Assembly (NCBI GenBank): GCA_944324895.1
Contig: CALUYC010000003.1
Span: 1 to 35,010 of the forward strand
Source: Candidatus Gastranaerophilales bacterium
GTDB lineage: Bacteria > Cyanobacteriota > Vampirovibrionia > Gastranaerophilales > Gastranaerophilaceae
Reading direction: 5' to 3'
DNA: 35,010 nt
Part shown: one piece after another, positions 8,190-17,615 of the stretch
Numbering within the stretch: the stretch's first letter is position 1
How the letters are laid out: every line of letters starts with the position of its first letter
Made by a program: the position numbers and the translations under genes
The notes under the pieces: model-generated
The model's input: only the letters and a program-made list of their open reading frames with translations
What the model was told of the DNA's origin: nothing
Database searches by the model: none

Positions 8190-8453
8190 ATGAAAAACGA
8201 ATTCGAAATAATTAAAACTATTGATGAAAATGGCCAAGAAGTCGAATTAAAGCTAATTGATATAGTCAGCGTAAATGACGTTGATTACGCACTTTTGGTG
8301 CCTGCTGACACTGATATTGATAACGAGGATGAGTGCGAAATTGTTCTTATGAGATTAAAACAAGATAATTCTGATTATATTTTTGAAACCATTGAAGACG
8401 ATGATGAGTTTGAACTTGTTTCGCAAGCTATCATAGAAGATGAAGCCCAATAA
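8190..8453 (+). CDS. DUF1292 family protein (YrzB-like)
   Basis: An 87-residue acidic protein. The pattern (I.L..I..VND.DYALLVP, then ECEIVLMRL.Q.....F..IEDDDEFELVSQ) matches DUF1292. Members are small, widespread and of unknown function, and often follow the ruvX/yrrK gene as here (2-base gap, AAGGAAT ribosome binding site). It ends the plus-strand run begun at 5314. The convergent DUF2229 gene ends 2 bases beyond, with no terminator hairpin between them. Confidence 0.88.
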   Translation: MKNEFEIIKTIDENGQEVELKLIDIVSVNDVDYALLVPADTDIDNEDECEIVLMRLKQDNSDYIFETIEDDDEFELVSQAIIEDEAQ

Positions 8454-8455
8454 GA

Positions 8456-9535
8456 TTATTTTTTAAGGCTTATAACATCATTGATTTCATCAAATGTTTT
8501 TGTCTCTGTTTCAATATCTTGCTCAAGCTGTTGTGACAATCTGACTCTTTTGTTTCTGAAAAGCATATCGCAAAAGGCTTCAAGTCTTGTTACAAAGCCT
8601 GCTTCGCCTGTGTGCTCGTCTATCGATAAGTTTAGAAGCGGTTTTTGGAAATTTTTAGCCTTTCTTTTAATATCTTCAATCATTAATGAATCAGGCCCGC
8701 AACCAAATGCTGTTATTGTAATTATGCCGTCAATTTTATTGCTTTTTAAATAGTGACCTGCACAACCTGTAACTTCAAGTTGATTTGCCCAGTATGGAGT
8801 TGTATCTAACGAGCAAATTCCGCTTTGCAACTCTCCATCAGTCAGTTGGTATGCGCTGTGCACAACTACGCCCATATTTTTAAGCTTTTTAAATATGTCC
8901 ATGCAGGCTTTTTTGTCATATATGTTGTATCCATGCGCTACAAGCGCAACGTTAATTACTCCTTGCAAGTCTTCTTGTTTTGGCGATATAACAACTTTTC
9001 CTTCCATTGCATTTTTGAGCGCTTCTTCAAAACTTAAGCCTTGTTGCATCATTACTCTGAAGTTATTTTGCACAATAAAACCTGCTTTAGAGGCCTCTTT
9101 TATAAGTTTTTCATTTGTTATGCCAAAAGGTTTTACTGCTTGTTTTAAAAATTCATATAAGCCTAAATTTTTTTCCGATTTATCTAAAGTTGCTTCTATA
9201 ATTTCAAAATCGCCTTTTACAACATTTCTGATTAAATCGGGCAGGCCTCTGATTTTAGAACAGTTATAAATTTTTGGTGCTATTGATTGAATTGACGGTA
9301 CAAAAATTTTTTTTACACCTTTGTTTACAAGCTCTACAATGTGTCCAACGTATATTTTAATAGGCAAGCAAGTTTCTGTCACAACCAATGCAGAGCCTTG
9401 TGAAAGAGTTTTTTTTGTAGTGGGTGCGCTAAGGATTATTTCTATACCTAAATGATTAAAAAATCCCCAATAGTAAGGAAAATAATTGTAATATGATAAT
9501 GCTCTCGGTATGCCGATTTGTTTTTTTTGTTTCAT
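8456..9535 (-). CDS. DUF2229 acyl-CoA dehydratase activase-related protein
   Basis: A 359-residue protein beginning IGIPRALSYYNYFPYYWGFF, with VTETCLPIKIYVGHIVEL and near the C-terminus AFGCGPDSLMIED and SIDEHTGEAGFVTRLEAFCD. These are the landmarks of DUF2229, the domain joined to activase (BadF/HgdC-type) modules in large 2-hydroxyacyl-CoA dehydratase activase-like proteins. Here the domain stands alone: no ATPase module and no dehydratase subunits are nearby. Cysteines in TETCLP, NCSK, GICS, TGCAG and FGCG could hold an iron-sulfur cluster. The biochemical role of the stand-alone form is not established. GGAG lies 6 bases before the ATG. A GTGCAA-17-TATTAT promoter candidate lies upstream at 9559-9587 on the minus strand. 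Confidence 0.85.
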   Translation of the reverse strand: MKQKKQIGIPRALSYYNYFPYYWGFFNHLGIEIILSAPTTKKTLSQGSALVVTETCLPIKIYVGHIVELVNKGVKKIFVPSIQSIAPKIYNCSKIRGLPDLIRNVVKGDFEIIEATLDKSEKNLGLYEFLKQAVKPFGITNEKLIKEASKAGFIVQNNFRVMMQQGLSFEEALKNAMEGKVVISPKQEDLQGVINVALVAHGYNIYDKKACMDIFKKLKNMGVVVHSAYQLTDGELQSGICSLDTTPYWANQLEVTGCAGHYLKSNKIDGIITITAFGCGPDSLMIEDIKRKAKNFQKPLLNLSIDEHTGEAGFVTRLEAFCDMLFRNKRVRLSQQLEQDIETETKTFDEINDVISLKK

Positions 9536-9558
9536 GGAAATCTCCGTTTGTTATTTAT

Positions 9559-9587
9559 ATAATACTCGAAACAATATTTTTTTGCAC
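9559..9587 (-). promoter_or_regulatory. Candidate promoter of the DUF2229 gene
   Basis: On the minus strand GTGCAA (9587-9582) is followed 17 bases later by TATTAT (9564-9559). Transcription would begin about 17 bases before the gene's ATG, leaving room for its GGAG ribosome binding site. The -35 resembles the TTGCAA boxes seen before other genes of this window. Confidence 0.4.
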
Positions 9588-9672
9588 ATTTAATTGTAAC
9601 GATAAATTAATTTAATATATATTTTTAGTAAATAATTTGTGTTATGGTTTTTTATAAAAACATAGGTTTTTT

Positions 9673-12549
9673 ATGGTTCATAATATTAATTATAATTATA
9701 ATAATTCTCTTGGGGGGCAATATTACCCACCTGTAGTGCAAAATGTATACTATCAGGTGCCAAACCAACTTGTGCCGCCTTATCAGGTTACGCCTCTTTA
9801 TATGAGCAATCCTGTTAATCCTGCACTTGTAAATCCTAAAATTACGGGTGATTATACTTTTTTGGGCACAGTAAAAACCCCATATGGCGAAGACATTTAT
9901 ACATATATGTTAAAAAGCGGACAAAGAATCGCGATTTTACCAAGAGAAGGAACGACAATTCTTAAAACTTTTGTTGATTCGGGTTCTATGAACGAAAACG
10001 ACAGAATTCGCGGAATAAGTCATTTTATTGAGCATAATCTTTTTAATGGCAGTGAAAAATTAGCCCCGGGCCAGTTTTTTAAAGATGTCACCAAAATGGG
10101 TGCCTCTACTAATGCTTCAACTGACTATGCGCAGACTGACTATTATATTTCATCAGGCATTATGAACCCGAGTGACTTTAATCAGGCAGCACTTATGCAT
10201 GCTGATATGATTTTAAGACCAAAATTTTATGATGAAATGTTAGAGAAGGAAAAGGGCCCTGTTACATCTGAAATCAGTATGATTAATGATGATGTTACAA
10301 CAAAAGCTGCAAATGAAGTTGTTAGAAATCTGTTTCAAATTTCTTCTAACTCTGAAAACCTTGTAGCAGGCTCTATTGATACTGTTAACGGATTGACACG
10401 CAATGATGTTGTTGACTACTGGTCTAAACATTATACGCCTGACAGTCTTTACACTGTTGTTGTCGGCGAAGTTAAACCTTGGGAAGCTATTGAAGTACTC
10501 GCAAAAGAATTTAACCAGCCTGCAAGAGTGCGCAGTGACTCTGTCACAAAAGAAGATTTAAAACCTATCCAAAGTCCTGTTAGAATCGATTTAAAATCGC
10601 AGATTACAAATACAACAAATGTTATTATGGGTTTTGCAGCACCGCAGGCTTCTAATGTTAAAGATACTATTGCGCTCGAGGCTTTAGACGTTCTTTTGGA
10701 AGGCAATTCTAATTCGCGCTTATCAAAAGCCTTGGCAAAATATAATTCATATAGCTATTTAAGCCTACAAAAAGTAGGACTTAAAAAGCAAGACCCGCAA
10801 ACACTTTTTGTTCAACTTAATACACCACCCCAGTATGAACAAAAAGCTATTGACGCTTTTTATGATGAGATACTCAATATTGCAAATAATCCGCCATCTG
10901 ATTATGAAATGCAAACAATTAAAAGTTCACTTACAAAACAGTTGGCAATGAACTTTGAAAATGCTGAAACTGTCTGCGAAACAATAGGTAGCGGGTATCT
11001 TGATAGCAGCTTGCAAGATATTTCTCAAATGCAAAATATTATTAATTCACTAACTCCTCAAGATATTGTTAATGCTGCAAAAAAATATGTGGACTTAAAC
11101 AAAGTTTCTATGGCAGTTGTTCATCCTTCCAATATTACCGATGAGCAAATTATGAGCAACTATTCTCAAAGTAAGTTTATTGCCAAACCTAAAAACAATA
11201 CTGCAGGGGAAATTTCCTTCGGTTCACGTGTTATCAACACTGCTGACGTTGAAGAATATGCGCTTAAAAATAATACTCATATTGTATTAAATAATTCCGA
11301 TAAATCTGACGTGTGTTATCTTAATTGGCGTTTAAGTGCTATGAGTGCCATGCCTAAAAATCTTGCCGTTCCTTATGTTTTAACTGAGCTATTAAATGCA
11401 GGTTCAAATTTTAAATCAAAGGAACAAATGGGTATTAATACGACTTCTAAGGGAATTGATTATAATTTTGATTCTAACGGTTTTCAAATTTTAGTTAATG
11501 CTAACTGTTTATCAAAAGACTTAAGTGAAACTATGTCTTTGATGAACGAAATTATGTTTAATCCTAATTTTTCACAAACTGAGTTCGAAACTGCAAAAAA
11601 CAAAATTAAGGCATATTTTGAAAGTATAGATAAAGACGGTTCTGATAACATGCTCGTCCAGTTGTACCCGGGTTATTTTGGTTCACCCAAAGAAATTCTT
11701 CAAGGGCTTGAAAATATGACTTTAAATGATGTCATTGCGCATTATAATGATATGCTTAATAAATCTTCTTCTAATTATGTTGTTACGGCACCATTTAATT
11801 CAAATCCTTATTTAAGGAATTATGTTTATGCTAATGCTGCAAAAAGCCCTGTTGTTTTTAAAGATTTTACACCTAAGTTCTCAAGTGTTTATAAACCAAA
11901 TAAGCAGACAAAAGTTATTGTTGATACAGCTGAGTTAAATCAAGCGCAAATTTATAAAACATATTCATTTAAAATGTCTGGTAACATCAAAGACGAAGTT
12001 AAATTTGAGCTTTTAAACGAAATTTTAGGTGGTTCTCCTGCTTCAAGACTTTTTCAAGAGCTGCGCGAAAAGCAAAAACTTGCATATAGAGTGTCATCAC
12101 AGGTTCAATCATTTGAAGATACCGGTATTTTAACTATGTTCATTATGAGTACAACTGATGATAAAGAACAAAATGACATCAAGTATGATAATTTACAAAA
12201 ATCTCTAAATGGATTTGGCGAACAAGTTCAAAAAATGCTCAGCGAGCCTGTTAGTCAGGAAGAATTAGATGCCGCGAAAATGCAGTTAAAGCAACGTATT
12301 GCAAAGCAGACAGAGCTTCCTTCTTCTGAGACCGAACTGCTTTCTATGAATATGACGCTGCCTTATGGTATAAAAAGAATTGACGAATATGTTAAAGCCA
12401 TTGATAGCATTACCGTTGAGGATATTTCTAGCGCTGCAAAACATATATTTAAAAATAAACCAACGATTTCTATTCTTGCAAGTCCCGATACTATTGAAAA
12501 CCAACAAGAATACATTAACTCCCTAGGTGAAGTTGTTACTGCTGCTTAA
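9673..12549 (+). CDS. Double-domain M16 family zinc peptidase
   Basis: A 958-residue protein of two M16 halves (about residues 60-510 and 520-950). The inverted zinc motif HFIEH is at 117-121, with Glu200 (GPVTSEI) in the expected place of the third ligand. The second half lacks HxxEH but has the conserved ELREKQKLAYRVSS block, so the two halves probably close into one clam-shaped chamber as in PqqL/pitrilysin-type enzymes. Residues 1-58 are an unusual Asn/Tyr/Pro/Val-rich extension rather than a signal peptide, so location is uncertain. The start is the first ATG in frame, with only a weak AGG before it. Its TAA overlaps the stop of the convergent AsmA-like gene by 4 bases. Likely role: degradation of medium-length peptides. 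Confidence 0.9.
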   Translation: MVHNINYNYNNSLGGQYYPPVVQNVYYQVPNQLVPPYQVTPLYMSNPVNPALVNPKITGDYTFLGTVKTPYGEDIYTYMLKSGQRIAILPREGTTILKTFVDSGSMNENDRIRGISHFIEHNLFNGSEKLAPGQFFKDVTKMGASTNASTDYAQTDYYISSGIMNPSDFNQAALMHADMILRPKFYDEMLEKEKGPVTSEISMINDDVTTKAANEVVRNLFQISSNSENLVAGSIDTVNGLTRNDVVDYWSKHYTPDSLYTVVVGEVKPWEAIEVLAKEFNQPARVRSDSVTKEDLKPIQSPVRIDLKSQITNTTNVIMGFAAPQASNVKDTIALEALDVLLEGNSNSRLSKALAKYNSYSYLSLQKVGLKKQDPQTLFVQLNTPPQYEQKAIDAFYDEILNIANNPPSDYEMQTIKSSLTKQLAMNFENAETVCETIGSGYLDSSLQDISQMQNIINSLTPQDIVNAAKKYVDLNKVSMAVVHPSNITDEQIMSNYSQSKFIAKPKNNTAGEISFGSRVINTADVEEYALKNNTHIVLNNSDKSDVCYLNWRLSAMSAMPKNLAVPYVLTELLNAGSNFKSKEQMGINTTSKGIDYNFDSNGFQILVNANCLSKDLSETMSLMNEIMFNPNFSQTEFETAKNKIKAYFESIDKDGSDNMLVQLYPGYFGSPKEILQGLENMTLNDVIAHYNDMLNKSSSNYVVTAPFNSNPYLRNYVYANAAKSPVVFKDFTPKFSSVYKPNKQTKVIVDTAELNQAQIYKTYSFKMSGNIKDEVKFELLNEILGGSPASRLFQELREKQKLAYRVSSQVQSFEDTGILTMFIMSTTDDKEQNDIKYDNLQKSLNGFGEQVQKMLSEPVSQEELDAAKMQLKQRIAKQTELPSSETELLSMNMTLPYGIKRIDEYVKAIDSITVEDISSAAKHIFKNKPTISILASPDTIENQQEYINSLGEVVTAA

Positions 12550-15500
12550 TTTGCTGTTGCAGTATCAGTGTTTGCCCATTTAAATGATTTTATGGAAGTT
12601 GTTTTTGATATTGGCCCGTTAATTAACACCTGAAAATCCTTTGAAGTGGAGTTGTTTGAAACTGTGCTTAGAGGCGGTATTTTAGCAAGGTCATTTTTGT
12701 TTATATCGGCAAACAAGGGATTTGTCGGCGCTATTGTTTTTATTGTATTTAAGATTGCCAAACCCGCGTCAGGCAGCTTTTCAACAACTTTATTAAGCGA
12801 AAATGAGCCTAATGGGCCAAGTACGCTTACAACAGAGGATGAAATTTTACCCAAGACTTTTAAGTCGGAATTACCGGTTAAAAGATTGTATTTACCGGTT
12901 ATATATAAGCTCATATTCGGACCTGACGATTCAAGACTTGTAATGTTTGCCCACCCGTTTGCGAGCGATATTTTCCCTTCAATTTTTTTGAACTCGCCGG
13001 TGTTCCTGTTTGTTACAGCTGATATTGTTTGGTTTATATTCCAATTTAGCAAACTTTGCGAAAGCAGATTTCCGGCATGCAGAAACCTTTCAAATCTTGC
13101 GGCTTCGCCAAATTGCCCGTTTGATATATCAAAAATAACTTGTCCGTTTAGTGTGCGCATTTGTTGTTCATAAGTGGCACCCCTGAAGTTTAGTTTTGCA
13201 ATTCCGTTTGCCACTCCTCCCATAATTACTGATGCTCCACCAACAAAGCAAGACGCTGCCTTTTTAGCGTTAATTGATTTACCTACTCCATCAACAGTCA
13301 CTTTTGTATTTGCAATGTTGTATGTTGCATCAGCCGTTATATTACCCTCTGCAAAAGTTGCAACAATATTTGACAGCGTGAACAAGTTATTATACAAGTT
13401 AAAATTGAACGAAATATTTTGTGCTTCTATTGTGCCTGATTTTAATTTTGCGATTTTGCCGCTGCCTTTTTTAATTGATAAAGGCAAGCTTGGACCAGCT
13501 GTTGTTTGTGTGTTTGGCATTGATGATGTGAGTTTTATTATAGAATCGGCATTTATGTAGTTAGAATTAAAGTTCAGTGAGTTTATAGTAATTATTTTTG
13601 AAAAATTACTTGATATTTGCGCATTTCCACTGAAGTCTGAATCTACAACTTTTATTCCTTGTGCCTGTGCATCTATGACGCCTTTTTTAAAATCAAGTTT
13701 TGCACTTGAAATTGTTGTTTTGTACTCAGGGTAATTTAAATTTGCAATATTAACATTACCGCTTATTTGTGGGTTATAAATACTTGAGCTGAGTGATAAA
13801 TTTGCATCGGCATCCAGCGTCAGCTTTCCTAGTGCAGGAATTGCCATAGAAAGCTTTTGGGGTACGGAAACATTTAGAGGCGATGCTTGAGGATTTTTTG
13901 CATAAATATTTTTTATCTTACCTGTAATTGAGGCTATATTGGAATTTTTTGAATTTATTGATAGAGTATTAATTAATAAATCGTTATTTTTTATTTCTAA
14001 TTGAGCATTTAACTTGTTTTCAAGACCTTTAATATTTTTAATATCAATCAGACTTATGTAATTTTTAGGATTTGATGTGATACTGCCGTTTATTTTGATA
14101 TTTTCAATATCTCCTGAGGCACTTGCATTAAAAGGCATTTGCCCTTGATAAGACACAAGTTTTTTGTTTTGTTGGGGTACAAAAGCCAAGATTGTTTGTG
14201 GTGCAATATTTCCGTTGATATTTAGCAATATTTGAGCTTTTTCCATGTAGTCTTCTATATTGCCTGAAATATTTATATTGCTGCCTTGTAAATTTAGCGT
14301 AAAGGGCTCAAGTTTAATTATTTTTGAGTCAGCATTTATTTTGCACTGTGGCGCATTTAAACTTAAAGCAGGATTTTTCATTGTGGCTTTAAAGTTTTTT
14401 GTATCTATTTTTGCCGTAAAATTATTTTTATCTTTTTTGTCAGGTTGTGCATTAATAGCTATTTTTTCAATGCTGATAGGCATATTCAGACTTTTTATTG
14501 TCATTGCAAGCTTGTCAAGCGTAATATCTGCCAATGGAATTATATTTTTAAAATCTCCTTTTAATTCTAAAAGCAGTACAACAACACCGCCATTAAAACT
14601 ATAGTCTTTTATATCTTTTTCTTTTAATATTCCCAATTCTTTTGCCAGTTTAATAACATCGGGAATCTTAACAGGGTCGGATGTAATTTTAATGTTTGTA
14701 TTTGTGTTTGAATCTATTGTGCCTGATATAGCCAATTTTGAGTTGTTTAAATAGGCGTGAGTGTCTTTGATTGTTATTTTATTGTCGCTGAAATCCAAAA
14801 GTGAGACTATATTGCTAAGGTTTATGCCTGCCTTTGGATATTTAATGTTTCCGTCCCTAAGTTCTAATTTGCCTGATGACTGAACTTTTTTTAAGTCACT
14901 TATAAGATTAAAATCACAGTTAAGGTAACCGCTTGCGCTTGCTAATTTTAAATCATTTTTAATTGCAAGCATGTCAAGAATTGACTGTGCCAAATTTTTA
15001 ATATTAGCTAAACTTATTTTTTCTGTTTTGATGTTCAAATTTAGCTTTGACTTTTTACCTATTGACATAGAATTGTTTGTTTTTAACGTTTCATCTTTGG
15101 AAATGTATATATTAGATTGGGTTTTTATTGTATTTTTGTCGAAAGTTGTTTTTACATGGCTGTATGGTAGTGAATAATTGTTAATTTTTAACGTTAAATC
15201 ATCTATATTGGCATATCCTTTTGCGCTAAATTTTTCGCCAATGTCTGATATTTTTAAATCCACGTTTAGTTTTGAGCGAAAGGCAAATTTGTCCAAATTT
15301 GCAAGAGGATTGAAGTCAAACTTGAAATCCGTTTTTTGGGTTTGCTTATTGGCATTTTCTTGCATTTGCGGCAATTTAGTTTGCAAATTGATATTAAAAT
15401 CAACAAAGTTGTCTTTATTTTCTATTGCGCCCAAATAGCCTGTTGTTGTTATTTTTAACGGGCCATTCAAAGATGAAAGAGAAATTTTTGAGTTGTCAGC

Positions 15501-16073
15501 TTTTAGTATAAAAGTTTTTAGTATATTTTCATCTTTTAAAGTAATTTTTGTATTTTTTACTTCAATATTTATGTTTTTTAACTCTATTGGTAATTGATTA
15601 GCGGAGTTTTCAACATCAGTACTGTTGTTTTCAATGATTTTATTTATATATTCTTCTATTGTATATTTTTTATCTTTTGTGAAAATAAGGGCTAATTCGA
15701 CATCATTTACATAGATTTTGTCTAAATTTAAATGTTTAAAAAGAAGTGTTGGCAAATTTATTTCAACCGATGGATTGCTTAAATTTATGAAATCCTCGTC
15801 ATTAGTATATTTAATCGAAACTTTATCCGCAACAAATTTAACCCCAAGCCTCCATGTTGTTTTTAATTTCGGATTTTCAAGCGATAGCTTAAATCCGCTT
15901 TGTTTTTGAATTTGGGCATTAATTTGCGGCAAGAAATTATTTATATTAATAGCATTTGGCAGTATAAAAAGAAAGCTCAAATACAAAATTGCAGCTATAC
16001 TAAAGATGCTCAAGGAGGTTATTTGCAGAATTTTCAATGCCTTAGGACTGCTTTTGATTTTTTTAAAAATCAT
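12546..16073 (-). CDS. AsmA-like envelope protein (1175 residues)
   Basis: A large membrane-anchored protein: residues about 17-40 form one span (LQITSLSIFSIAAILYLSFL), then a long repetitive beta-rich periplasmic part. The start (NFLPQINAQIQKQSGFKLSLENPKLKTTWRLG) is the AsmA N-terminal pattern. The end (GQVIFDISNGQF...FLHAGNLLSQ...TGEFKKIEGKISLANG) is the AsmA C-terminal region. Family members (AsmA, TamB, YhdP, YdbH) form hydrophobic grooves thought to carry lipids from inner to outer membrane or aid outer-membrane assembly. It is the last gene of a minus-strand unit after tonB-exbB-exbD-exbD, 19 bases from the second exbD, with a strong GGAGGT ribosome binding site. Its C-terminus resembles that of the AsmA-like protein at 20291. 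Confidence 0.88.
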   Translation of the reverse strand: MIFKKIKSSPKALKILQITSLSIFSIAAILYLSFLFILPNAININNFLPQINAQIQKQSGFKLSLENPKLKTTWRLGVKFVADKVSIKYTNDEDFINLSNPSVEINLPTLLFKHLNLDKIYVNDVELALIFTKDKKYTIEEYINKIIENNSTDVENSANQLPIELKNINIEVKNTKITLKDENILKTFILKADNSKISLSSLNGPLKITTTGYLGAIENKDNFVDFNINLQTKLPQMQENANKQTQKTDFKFDFNPLANLDKFAFRSKLNVDLKISDIGEKFSAKGYANIDDLTLKINNYSLPYSHVKTTFDKNTIKTQSNIYISKDETLKTNNSMSIGKKSKLNLNIKTEKISLANIKNLAQSILDMLAIKNDLKLASASGYLNCDFNLISDLKKVQSSGKLELRDGNIKYPKAGINLSNIVSLLDFSDNKITIKDTHAYLNNSKLAISGTIDSNTNTNIKITSDPVKIPDVIKLAKELGILKEKDIKDYSFNGGVVVLLLELKGDFKNIIPLADITLDKLAMTIKSLNMPISIEKIAINAQPDKKDKNNFTAKIDTKNFKATMKNPALSLNAPQCKINADSKIIKLEPFTLNLQGSNINISGNIEDYMEKAQILLNINGNIAPQTILAFVPQQNKKLVSYQGQMPFNASASGDIENIKINGSITSNPKNYISLIDIKNIKGLENKLNAQLEIKNNDLLINTLSINSKNSNIASITGKIKNIYAKNPQASPLNVSVPQKLSMAIPALGKLTLDADANLSLSSSIYNPQISGNVNIANLNYPEYKTTISSAKLDFKKGVIDAQAQGIKVVDSDFSGNAQISSNFSKIITINSLNFNSNYINADSIIKLTSSMPNTQTTAGPSLPLSIKKGSGKIAKLKSGTIEAQNISFNFNLYNNLFTLSNIVATFAEGNITADATYNIANTKVTVDGVGKSINAKKAASCFVGGASVIMGGVANGIAKLNFRGATYEQQMRTLNGQVIFDISNGQFGEAARFERFLHAGNLLSQSLLNWNINQTISAVTNRNTGEFKKIEGKISLANGWANITSLESSGPNMSLYITGKYNLLTGNSDLKVLGKISSSVVSVLGPLGSFSLNKVVEKLPDAGLAILNTIKTIAPTNPLFADINKNDLAKIPPLSTVSNNSTSKDFQVLINGPISKTTSIKSFKWANTDTATAN

Positions 16074-16092
16074 GATACCTCCTTTATTATAT

Positions 16093-16479
16093 TTATATCT
16101 CCATAAGGGAAATGCTTTTTACACCGGCATTTCTGGCTGTGTCCATTAATTTAACAACGCAGCCATGTTGACTGTCGCCTTCTGCCTGTATCATAAGACC
16201 GTCGGTCAGCGTTGCTGCTTTTTCTTTAATTGTATTAAACAAATCAGTTTCCGCCACTTCGTTTTCATCTATATAGTATTTATTGTCTGCACTAACTGTT
16301 ACTGTTAATATTTTATTTTCCTTTGGGGTATCTTGTGTTTTTTCAACATAATCAGGTATTGCAAGATTTAAGCCTTGCTGATCGAGCATTGGCGCAATAA
16401 CCATCATTATGATAAGCAATACCAAAAAGATATCTGTTAGAGGGGTGATGTTGATTTCATTAAAAGTTTGTCTTCTCAT
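16093..16479 (-). CDS. exbD: ExbD/TolR biopolymer transport protein (copy 2)
   Basis: A 128-residue protein with one N-terminal span and a small periplasmic domain. Residues 6-30 hold NEINITPLTDIFLVLLII, the ExbD signature; Asp16 is the proton-carrying residue of the motor. The periplasmic part (ILTVTVSADNKYYID...VVKLMDTARNAGVKSISL) is the ExbD/TolR fold. It lies 2 bases after the other exbD and just before the AsmA-like gene, with GGGGAA before its ATG. With ExbB it would convert proton-motive force into movement of TonB. TolR cannot be excluded on sequence alone, but the TonB-like neighbour favours ExbD. Confidence 0.93.
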   Translation of the reverse strand: MRRQTFNEINITPLTDIFLVLLIIMMVIAPMLDQQGLNLAIPDYVEKTQDTPKENKILTVTVSADNKYYIDENEVAETDLFNTIKEKAATLTDGLMIQAEGDSQHGCVVKLMDTARNAGVKSISLMEI

Positions 16480-16481
16480 TG

Positions 16482-16931
16482 TTATTCCCCTTTGCCTTTT
16501 AGTTCTTTTTGTTCTTTCTTACTTAACGGTTCTCCTGCAACCACGAGTTTTTCAAAGCCTGCATTTTGTGCAGAGCGCATAATTTGCATAATATCAGAGC
16601 TTTTGGCTTTTTCATCAGCTTTTACAACAACTTCTTTTTTCTCCATATTTGCAATTAGTGCGGCCAAATCACCTTCCAGTGCATCATGGCTTGTTTTTTC
16701 TCCGTTTAAAAATAGTTCGCCTTCCTTTGTCAAGGATACTGTGGCATTTTTTTCTTCAATACTGACGCCCGAATTGATTTCAGGTATGGTTATGTTTTTA
16801 TCGAGCGTCTGAAAACTAGGCGCAATAACCATCATGATTATCAACAGTACCAAAAAGATATCCGTTAAAGGTGTTATATTAATTTCGTTGAATACGGGTT
16901 TTTTCCCGTCAGCATTTACTTTTATAGCCAT
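16482..16931 (-). CDS. exbD: ExbD/TolR biopolymer transport protein (copy 1)
   Basis: A 149-residue relative of the adjacent ExbD. Residues 14-38 are identical to residues 6-30 of its neighbour, including the proton-pathway Asp24, while the periplasmic domain has diverged. It also has a Lys/Glu-rich C-terminal tail (LSKKEQKELKGKGE) the neighbour lacks. GAGGT lies 5 bases before the ATG, and the gene begins 12 bases after exbB. Two different ExbDs in one operon could form a mixed dimer inside the ExbB pentamer or serve alternative motors. Confidence 0.93.
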   Translation of the reverse strand: MAIKVNADGKKPVFNEINITPLTDIFLVLLIIMMVIAPSFQTLDKNITIPEINSGVSIEEKNATVSLTKEGELFLNGEKTSHDALEGDLAALIANMEKKEVVVKADEKAKSSDIMQIMRSAQNAGFEKLVVAGEPLSKKEQKELKGKGE

Positions 16932-16943
16932 TTTTACCTCAAA

Positions 16944-17591
16944 TTAAAGAGCTATTGTACCCGATTCATCAACTTTTACTTCTTCATCAGAGTCAATAAA
17001 GCTCAAGAATACAAGTTTTATAAGTTTAAAGTCGCTTTCAAAACGTGACACTACGGTTTGGAAATAGTTATATAAAACAACTGCAACTATTGCGACTCCA
17101 AGACCAAATGCTGTTGCAATAAGTGCTGAAGCAATACCTGTTGCAACTGCGGCTGATTGGTTTCCTTGTACGGCTAAATCTTGGAAGGTGTACAGGATAC
17201 GTACAACCGTACCAAACAAACCTAGAAACGGTGCTACACCGCCGATTGTACCAAGAACAGTAAGGCCTTTTTCAAGTTTTCTTGTAGCTAAACTTGCAGA
17301 GATATCGTATGCTCTTGAAAATCCTGTGCGTTGTTCAGTGTATATTCTTAAACCTTCATCAACCATTTCACTTATTATGCCGCCAAGCTGAACTGATGCT
17401 CTTTGAGCTGCACCTATGTTATTTTTAACTAATGCTTTTTGTAATGTTTGGATAAATTCACCGATGTTGCGGTCATTTTTCTTGTAGTAGTAAAATCTGT
17501 TGATTGCAACCGCAATAGTAAGAATTGAACAAATGAATATCGGTGTTAGTACCGGCCAATCCATTTTAATTGATTCTAAAAATAGTTCCAT
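16944..17591 (-). CDS. exbB: ExbB/TolQ proton channel subunit
   Basis: A 215-residue protein with three spans at about residues 14-32, 110-135 and 148-175, and a cytoplasmic loop between the first two. LGTIGGVAPFLGLFGTVVRI and IASALIATAFGLGVAI are the MotA/TolQ/ExbB signatures. Family members form a pentamer around an ExbD dimer and drive TonB across the periplasm. GAGGAT precedes the ATG. It follows tonB by 24 bases and precedes exbD by 12, a classical ton operon order. Confidence 0.95.
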   Translation of the reverse strand: MELFLESIKMDWPVLTPIFICSILTIAVAINRFYYYKKNDRNIGEFIQTLQKALVKNNIGAAQRASVQLGGIISEMVDEGLRIYTEQRTGFSRAYDISASLATRKLEKGLTVLGTIGGVAPFLGLFGTVVRILYTFQDLAVQGNQSAAVATGIASALIATAFGLGVAIVAVVLYNYFQTVVSRFESDFKLIKLVFLSFIDSDEEVKVDESGTIAL

Positions 17592-17615
17592 AGTTATATC
17601 CTCATTTTTCTGTTT

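Noticed and set aside
12646-13560. Two plus-strand open frames (175 and 128 codons) opposite the 1175-residue AsmA-like gene
   Set aside because: They are antisense to a gene with a clear family match and a strong ribosome binding site, and neither has a domain or start signal.
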